Made by a program: the position numbers and the translations under genes. The notes beneath the pieces are model-generated. The model searched no databases, was not told the DNA's origin, and worked only from the letters and a program-made list of their open reading frames with translations. Below, piece after piece: positions 58,945 through 64,000 of a stretch of DNA of 64,000 nucleotides (position 1 is its first letter; the number at the start of each line of letters is the position of its first letter). Source of the stretch: Eubacterium sp. MSJ-33 (lineage in GTDB: Bacteria; Bacillota; Clostridia; Lachnospirales; Lachnospiraceae). Location of the stretch: the NCBI RefSeq assembly GCF_022174665.1, contig NZ_CP076562.1, positions 2,124,525 to 2,188,524 on the forward strand. Reading direction: 5' to 3'.

Positions 58945-59880
58945 ATGGATGTAAGTGCTTTATTCAATGCCATGCCGGGCGCGATTGCCCAAGGTCTGAT
59001 CTGGGGCATTATGGCGATTGGCGTGTACATCACGTTCCGGATTCTGGACATCGCCGATTTGTCTGTCGATGGAACGATGTGTACCGGTGCAGCAGTATGT
59101 ATTATGTTGATGCAGAAGGGATACCATATAGCAGCCGCGATGGCGATCGCGACACTTGCCGGTATGCTCGTGGGTCTTGTAACAGGTTTGTTCCACACGA
59201 CGATGGGAATCCCGGCGATCTTAGCAGGTATTCTGACACAGCTTGGTTTGTGGGGTGTGAACCTGAAGATTATGGGAAAGGCAAATCAGCCGATCAATGT
59301 CGACAAATACGATCTGGCAGTTTCTCTTCGTTACATCAAGAGAGTTGCATTCTATAAGAATTCTATTTTTGTCGTATTTATATTTATGATTGTTGTCATC
59401 GGAATTTTGTACTGGTTCTTCGGTACAGAGCTTGGAAGCTCACTTCGTGCAACGGGTTGTAACGAGAATATGGCGCGTGCACAGGGTATCAACACGAATT
59501 TCAACAAGGTTCTCGGTTTGATGATTTCAAATGGTTTAGTTGCATTTGCAAGTGCCTGCCTCGGACAGTATCAGGGATTTGCAGATATCAATATGGGTAA
59601 AGGTGCGATTGTCATCGGTCTGGCATCGGTTATCATCGGAGAAGCCATATTCAGCCGTATCTTCAAGAACTTCGCATTGAAGCTTCTGTCGGTTGGTATC
59701 GGCGGTGTGATCTACTTCATTGTATTGCAGATTGTTATCTGGCTCGGTGTTGACACAGACTTGTTGAAACTGTTCCAGGCGCTTATTGTAGCAGTGTTCC
59801 TTGCAGTGCCTTACTGGAAGGGAAAGCATTTCAACAAGGGTAAGAAGCTTGCGGCATCCGCAGAGAAGAAGGAGGCGTAA
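58945..59880 (+). CDS. ABC transporter permease (BPD_transp_2 type)
   Basis: The 311-residue membrane protein has about eight hydrophobic helices. GIMAIGVYITFRILDIADLS near the N-terminus, LGSSLRATGCNENMARAQGI and GLVAFASACLGQYQGFADIN are typical of the permeases that partner PF04392 binding proteins. The ATG at 58945 follows AAAGGAGAGAAAG. It is five bases before the ATPase gene. Confidence 0.92.
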   Translation: MDVSALFNAMPGAIAQGLIWGIMAIGVYITFRILDIADLSVDGTMCTGAAVCIMLMQKGYHIAAAMAIATLAGMLVGLVTGLFHTTMGIPAILAGILTQLGLWGVNLKIMGKANQPINVDKYDLAVSLRYIKRVAFYKNSIFVVFIFMIVVIGILYWFFGTELGSSLRATGCNENMARAQGINTNFNKVLGLMISNGLVAFASACLGQYQGFADINMGKGAIVIGLASVIIGEAIFSRIFKNFALKLLSVGIGGVIYFIVLQIVIWLGVDTDLLKLFQALIVAVFLAVPYWKGKHFNKGKKLAASAEKKEA

Positions 59881-59885
59881 ATACT

Positions 59886-60680
59886 ATGTTAGAGCTGAAG
59901 AATATTTATAAGACCTTCAATGCGGGAACGGTCAATGAGAAAATGGCGTTAAGAGGACTGAATCTGACGCTGGAGGATGGCGATTTCGTAACTGTCATCG
60001 GTGGAAACGGAGCCGGTAAGTCTACGATGTTAAATGCAATCGCAGGTGTATGGCCGGTCGATCAGGGACAAATCCTGATCGGGGATGCCGATGTGACAAA
60101 GCTTCCGGAGTATAAGCGTGCCAAATATCTCGGACGTGTGTTCCAGGATCCAATGACCGGAACAGCAGCGACAATGGAGATTCAGGAGAATCTGGCACTG
60201 GCACTCCGACGGGGAGACAGCCGTACTTTGAAAGCCGGAATCACGAAGAAGGAGCATGCAAAGTATCGTGAGATGCTGGCAACACTGGGACTTGGCCTTG
60301 AAGATCGTATGACCTCCAAGGTAGGACTTCTGTCCGGTGGACAGAGACAGGCACTCACATTGCTCATGGCAACCTTGAAGAAGCCGAAGCTTCTGCTTCT
60401 CGATGAGCATACAGCAGCCCTTGATCCAAAGACGGCAGCGAAGGTGTTGCAGACGACAGATATGATTGTTAACCGTGATAATCTGACCACTTTGATGATT
60501 ACACATAATATGAAGGATGCAATCGCACACGGAAACCGTCTGATCATGATGATGGATGGCAATATCATTCTCGATATCCGTGGTGAAGAGAAGAAGAAGC
60601 TGACGGTTGCAGATCTGCTTCACAAGTTTGAAGAGGCAAGCGGCGAGGAATTTGCGAACGACAAGGCGATTCTTGGCTAG
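59886..60680 (+). CDS. ABC transporter ATP-binding protein
   Basis: The 264-residue ATPase has Walker A GGNGAGKSTMLNAIAGV, Q-loop FQDPMTGT, signature LLSGGQRQALTLLMA, Walker B LLLLDEHTAALDP and switch histidine in MITHNMKDA. It energises the importer formed with the two genes upstream. Its start is five bases after the permease stop. Confidence 0.95.
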   Translation: MLELKNIYKTFNAGTVNEKMALRGLNLTLEDGDFVTVIGGNGAGKSTMLNAIAGVWPVDQGQILIGDADVTKLPEYKRAKYLGRVFQDPMTGTAATMEIQENLALALRRGDSRTLKAGITKKEHAKYREMLATLGLGLEDRMTSKVGLLSGGQRQALTLLMATLKKPKLLLLDEHTAALDPKTAAKVLQTTDMIVNRDNLTTLMITHNMKDAIAHGNRLIMMMDGNIILDIRGEEKKKLTVADLLHKFEEASGEEFANDKAILG

Positions 60681-60769
60681 TCGAGCGTGACAGAACGATT
60701 GCAAATGAGCGGCGTGGATGTTGCGCGCAGGTCATCATGTTTATGCGTGGTGACAGGTAAGATAGAATT

Positions 60770-61528
60770 ATGAATGAAGAACAGGTATTGATTGCGCGTT
60801 TGCAGGACTTGGCGAAGCGTGCATACAGACAAAATATTTATACATACACCGGATTCTTAACTTCCGCGGAGCTTGCGGTGGTCTATGAGAAGCAGGCGGA
60901 TTTCTCCTTCGTGGGGATGACCTGCTTCGGTGGAACGCCGGAGTGTGAACGGCAGATGGTACAGTTTGGTTCGGAAGAATTGTTTGGTTATGAGGGAGTG
61001 TTTCCTATCTCGATTATTCTGGTAGAACCACTGCTGGATAAATTCGCTGAAGATTTGAGCCATCGCGATTTTCTCGGTGCACTCATGAATCTGGGGATTG
61101 AACGGTCTGTGCTCGGTGACATTCTGGTAAAGGATGGAAAGCGGGCATATATTTTCTGTCAGGAGAATATCGCTGCATATATTATGGAGCAACTGACAAA
61201 GATAAAACATACGAACGTGAAAACATCTCTCGTGGAGGGCGGGATCGAGGATCTGAAGCCCACACTTGAGGATATACACGTGATTGTCAGTGCACCGAGG
61301 TTTGATGCCATCGTTGCAGCTGTCACGAAATGCTCCCGCAACGAGACGCTGGATATGTTCCGGGCGAAGAAAGTTACACGGAACGGCAGAATCGAGGAAC
61401 GCAACAGTCTGGTCTTAAAAGAGGGCGATAGTTTCTCGGTCCGCGGGTATGGAAAGTTTCGGTATTGCGGTGCCGGAAGTGAGACGCGAAAAGGCAGAGT
61501 GAATATTTATTTAAAGAAATATATTTAG
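60770..61528 (+). CDS. ylmH: YlmH-like RNA-binding protein (S4 domain)
   Basis: The 252-residue protein has the YlmH N-terminal domain (LAKRAYRQNIYTYTGFLTSA, FPISIILVEP) and a C-terminal S4 RNA-binding domain (KKVTRNGRIEERNSLVLKEG, FSVRGYGKFRYCG). In Bacillus YlmH takes part in ribosome-associated quality control, which makes its co-occurrence with mutS2 in this window interesting, although the genes are far apart. It lies 89 bases after the ABC operon; no terminator is visible between them. Confidence 0.9.
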   Translation: MNEEQVLIARLQDLAKRAYRQNIYTYTGFLTSAELAVVYEKQADFSFVGMTCFGGTPECERQMVQFGSEELFGYEGVFPISIILVEPLLDKFAEDLSHRDFLGALMNLGIERSVLGDILVKDGKRAYIFCQENIAAYIMEQLTKIKHTNVKTSLVEGGIEDLKPTLEDIHVIVSAPRFDAIVAAVTKCSRNETLDMFRAKKVTRNGRIEERNSLVLKEGDSFSVRGYGKFRYCGAGSETRKGRVNIYLKKYI

Positions 61529-61614
61529 GGGTTTCCGAATGGGAAAAGTCGTGATAAAATATGTGACAGTGAGGCTTTTGCCATGAAAAAGGGAGACAAT
61601 GAGGCGAGAAGGAT

Positions 61615-62556
61615 ATGATCAGTAAGTACATTACAGAGAATGGAAAATTCAGACAGATTGATGAGTTTATGCCTGGTACATGGATCAATCTGACGGCGCC
61701 GACACAGGATGAGAGTCTTGAGATTGCAAGAAGATATAATGTGGATCTCGCAGATATCCGGGCTGCGCTGGATGATGAGGAATCATCCCGTGTGGATGTC
61801 AACGATGATTATGTTTTAATATTATTTGATATTCCGTCGGTGGAGATCCGACACAATCAGGAGGCATATACAACCATCCCGCTGGGGGTTGTATGGACGG
61901 ATGATGCAATTATTACGGTGTGTTCGGCGGAAACTCCGGTGCTGAAGCATTTTATTGTCAATAATATACGGGATTTTACTACGAAGAAGCAGGTACGTTT
62001 TACTTATCAGATTATGTATCGGACGAGTATGTTATATCAGTCGTATCTTCGTATTATTGACCGGCGCAGACTTGAGATGGAGGAACGTATGGGAGGCGCA
62101 ACGGAAGATGCCGATATCGTCAACCTGCATGAGATGGAATCCAACCTGGTGTATTTTGATACATCATTGCGTGCGAATCGGATGGTTGTAGACCGTCTGA
62201 CACGGTATAGCGGAATCCGGAAATTCCCGGAAGATCAGGAATTGCTGGATGATGTGATTGTCGAGAATCTGCAGGCGATAGAGATGACGCAGATCTACCG
62301 GGATATCTTAAAGGGTACACGGGAGCTGATGTCAACCGTGATCGATAACCGTCTGAACAACATCATGAAGCTGCTGGCTGCGATTACAATCGTCATGTCC
62401 ATACCGACGATTATATCGGGATTATATGGTATGAATGTAAATGGCAATGGTATGCCATTTTCAAAGGAGCCATGGGGATTTATGATTATATGTGTGCTTA
62501 CGCTTGTCATCTGCATTGTTGTGACAATCGTGCTGCGAAAAAAGAAGATGTTGTGA
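61615..62556 (+). CDS. CorA-family magnesium transporter
   Basis: The 313-residue protein has a large cytoplasmic N-terminal domain and two C-terminal transmembrane helices. The signature YGMNVNGNGMP (GMN motif) lies at the end of the first helix near residue 271. NNIMKLLAAITIVMSIPTII is the pore helix. It should form a pentameric Mg2+ channel. A weak ribosome binding site (AGAAGG) precedes the ATG at 61615. Confidence 0.93.
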   Translation: MISKYITENGKFRQIDEFMPGTWINLTAPTQDESLEIARRYNVDLADIRAALDDEESSRVDVNDDYVLILFDIPSVEIRHNQEAYTTIPLGVVWTDDAIITVCSAETPVLKHFIVNNIRDFTTKKQVRFTYQIMYRTSMLYQSYLRIIDRRRLEMEERMGGATEDADIVNLHEMESNLVYFDTSLRANRMVVDRLTRYSGIRKFPEDQELLDDVIVENLQAIEMTQIYRDILKGTRELMSTVIDNRLNNIMKLLAAITIVMSIPTIISGLYGMNVNGNGMPFSKEPWGFMIICVLTLVICIVVTIVLRKKKML

Positions 62557-62623
62557 TAGATCCTGTTTGCAGGCAGACACAGAATTATGCAGGATGGCAT
62601 GGGGAGATAAGGGTTGAGATAGA

Positions 62624-63358
62624 TTGAAAAATTTGAGATTTAAATTCGTTGTTGCAACGAGTCCGTTGTTCGTTGCCACGCATATTCCGCGTGCGAATTA
62701 TATGATAAAACACAAAGAAAAATACACCGAACAGCAACGGTATGCATTTGCGATGAAAATCGAGAATCATATGCGCAGACGTGCCCGTACGAAAACCGAT
62801 GTATATGGCAGGGAGAATCTGCCACAGGATGGCGGTTATATCATGTATGCGAACCATCAGGGCAAATACGATGCACTTGGGATCATGCTGGCACATCCAA
62901 AGCCGTGTGCGATGTTGTGGGAAGAGAAATCCGCAGACCGTCTGGTTGCAAGACAGGTATGTGGTCTGGTGGAGGGAACCACGATATCGTTTGAGGATCC
63001 GAAGCAGCAGATCGGAGCGTTGAAGACGATTGCCGAGCGCGTGAAGGCGGGGAAACCGTATTTGATTTTCCCGGAGGGCGGGTATACCGATAATAAAAAT
63101 GAGTTACAGGAATTTAAGTCCGGGTGTTTTGCGTGTTCATTAAAATCAAAGACTCCGATCGTACCGGTTGTGATTTACGATTCGTGGCGGTCAATGGATA
63201 CAAACACCTTCGGTAAGGTCCGGACACAGGTGCATTTTCTCCCACAGATTCCTTATGAGGAATATGGGAAGCTGCGGAAGCCGGATGTATGTGAGTTGGT
63301 GAAGATGAGGATACAGGAGAAGCTGGATGAATTAAAGGAAGCAGATCCGAGGAGATGA
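62624..63358 (+). CDS. Lysophospholipid acyltransferase (PlsC-like, copy 2; TTG start)
   Basis: The 244-residue protein is a paralogue of the gene at 42237. It carries the identical ANHQGKYDALGIM block (H-x4-D) near residue 75 and LIFPEGGYTDNKNELQEF near 145, then PIVPVVIYDSWRSMD and VRTQVHFLPQI. The TTG at 62624 is the only start that retains the conserved N-terminal part; AAGGG lies upstream, and the first in-frame ATG is at residue 27. Its stop overlaps the patatin-like gene by four bases, which suggests a phospholipid remodelling pair. Confidence 0.85.
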   Translation: MKNLRFKFVVATSPLFVATHIPRANYMIKHKEKYTEQQRYAFAMKIENHMRRRARTKTDVYGRENLPQDGGYIMYANHQGKYDALGIMLAHPKPCAMLWEEKSADRLVARQVCGLVEGTTISFEDPKQQIGALKTIAERVKAGKPYLIFPEGGYTDNKNELQEFKSGCFACSLKSKTPIVPVVIYDSWRSMDTNTFGKVRTQVHFLPQIPYEEYGKLRKPDVCELVKMRIQEKLDELKEADPRR

Positions 63359-64000
63359 AAAACGTGAAGACAGGTATTGTATTAGAGGGCGGTGCGTTCC
63401 GTGGGCTTTTTACTGCAGGAGCATTGGACTGCCTGATGGATAATCAGATAGTATTTGATTATGTGGTAGGAGTATCTGCCGGCGCTGGAAACGCAGTTAA
63501 TTATCTGGCAGGACAAAAAGGCCGTACCAAATGGACAATCACCGCAAGCGGTGAAAATGCATATTATGGCGTCAAACAGATGCGCAAAAGCAAAAAGATG
63601 CTTGATTTAGACCGTATGGTGATGGAGTTTTCGCACAAGCAGTACCCATTTGATTTTGAGAAATTCCTTGCGTCACCATCGGAAGTAGAACTCGTGGTGA
63701 CAAACTGTGAGACCGGAAAAGCGGAATATATCGCGAAGACAGACGATGAGAAGCGTATGCTGACAGCAGTGAAGGCATCGTGTTCGGTTCCGGTACTGTG
63801 TAATCCGGTCGAGTTAGATGGGTTTCACTATATGGATGGAAGTCTGGCAGATTCGATTCCGGTGAAGCGGGCATTTACGGTTGGATGCGACCGGGTAGTC
63901 TGTATACTGACCAGAAAACCGGAAGAAGCACCGACAAACTATGGGAAGATTCGTGTACTGATGCGGACATATAAGAAGAAGTATCCGGCGTTCTATGATA
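63355..64000 (+). CDS. Patatin-like phospholipase (5' part, runs off the window)
   Basis: 215 codons are present. GIVLEGGAFRGLFTAGALD contains the oxyanion hole (G-G-x-R/G), GVSAGAG near residue 40 supplies the nucleophile serine (GxSxG), and MDGSLADSIP near residue 162 supplies the catalytic aspartate (DGS instead of DGG/DGA). The group resembles RssA/YlbK patatin proteins. The ATG at 63355 overlaps the acyltransferase stop codon (ATGA). Confidence 0.92.
   Translation, partial: MKNVKTGIVLEGGAFRGLFTAGALDCLMDNQIVFDYVVGVSAGAGNAVNYLAGQKGRTKWTITASGENAYYGVKQMRKSKKMLDLDRMVMEFSHKQYPFDFEKFLASPSEVELVVTNCETGKAEYIAKTDDEKRMLTAVKASCSVPVLCNPVELDGFHYMDGSLADSIPVKRAFTVGCDRVVCILTRKPEEAPTNYGKIRVLMRTYKKKYPAFYD

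Overview
The window reads as the chromosome of a low-to-mid GC Firmicute, most probably a Lachnospiraceae (class Clostridia). The signs are strong GGAGG ribosome binding sites, sigma-A promoters with 17-bp spacers, a gene cluster resembling the DUF5717/DUF5716 families of Lachnospiraceae, an atpZ-atpI-atpBEFHAGDC operon whose c subunit carries a sodium-binding signature, the GdpP-L9-DnaB gene order, and GHKL/LytTR signalling. I cannot fix the genus. I saw no rRNA, tRNA, phage, transposase or CRISPR array.

Layout. 1-457 (-) is the 5' part of a HisC/CobD-type aminotransferase. 652-7655 (+) is a tightly coupled four-gene operon of unknown function with an Hsp70-like ATPase fold protein. 7741-15773 (+) holds valS, gdpP, rplI, dnaB and a repeat-containing membrane protein, and ends in a terminator. 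That terminator lies directly in front of a stand-alone Card1-like (CARF plus DUF1887 nuclease) gene at 15850-17037. Next come trpS (-), a glycosyltransferase (+), then rpiB and sua5 (-). 21604-28752 (+) is the complete F-ATPase operon. 28928-31821 (+) is a LytTR regulator, a GHKL kinase and an LRR lipoprotein, with two matches to the LytTR DNA-binding consensus before the lipoprotein gene. A DUF3137-like membrane protein follows.

33325-39661 (-) carries two AIM24 paralogues and mutS2 followed by an OmpR-type regulator and its kinase. 39809-50633 (+) carries a YhaM-like nuclease, a TatD-linked radical SAM protein, a small unknown protein, an acyltransferase, a TPR-DUF4037-DUF4125 protein, and a two-gene unit made of a 1203-residue membrane beta-propeller HD-GYP protein and a BMP-family binding protein. 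mnmA (-) is followed by a serine acetyltransferase, a phospholipase C-like protein and a PAS-GGDEF-EAL protein (+). 55565-57632 (-) holds a DUF285 repeat protein and an ECF sigma/anti-sigma pair. 57862-64000 (+) holds a three-gene ABC importer of TrpXYZ type, ylmH, corA, a second acyltransferase and a truncated patatin-like phospholipase.

The most unusual signals are non-coding. Two elements, at 33053-33306 and 55314-55522, are long imperfect palindromes. Each encloses two small hairpins whose stems differ between the copies by compensatory base pairs, while a 22-nt loop is identical. Both sit between the 3' ends of convergent genes. A third palindrome of similar layout but different sequence lies at 20106-20302. 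Among proteins, the orphan Card1-like nuclease with Ser-Cys-Lys in place of the usual acidic-x-Lys, the membrane-domain/propeller/HD-GYP receptor coupled to a BMP protein, and the Hsp70-like four-gene operon deserve attention. All family names are given from memory of motifs; no database search was run.
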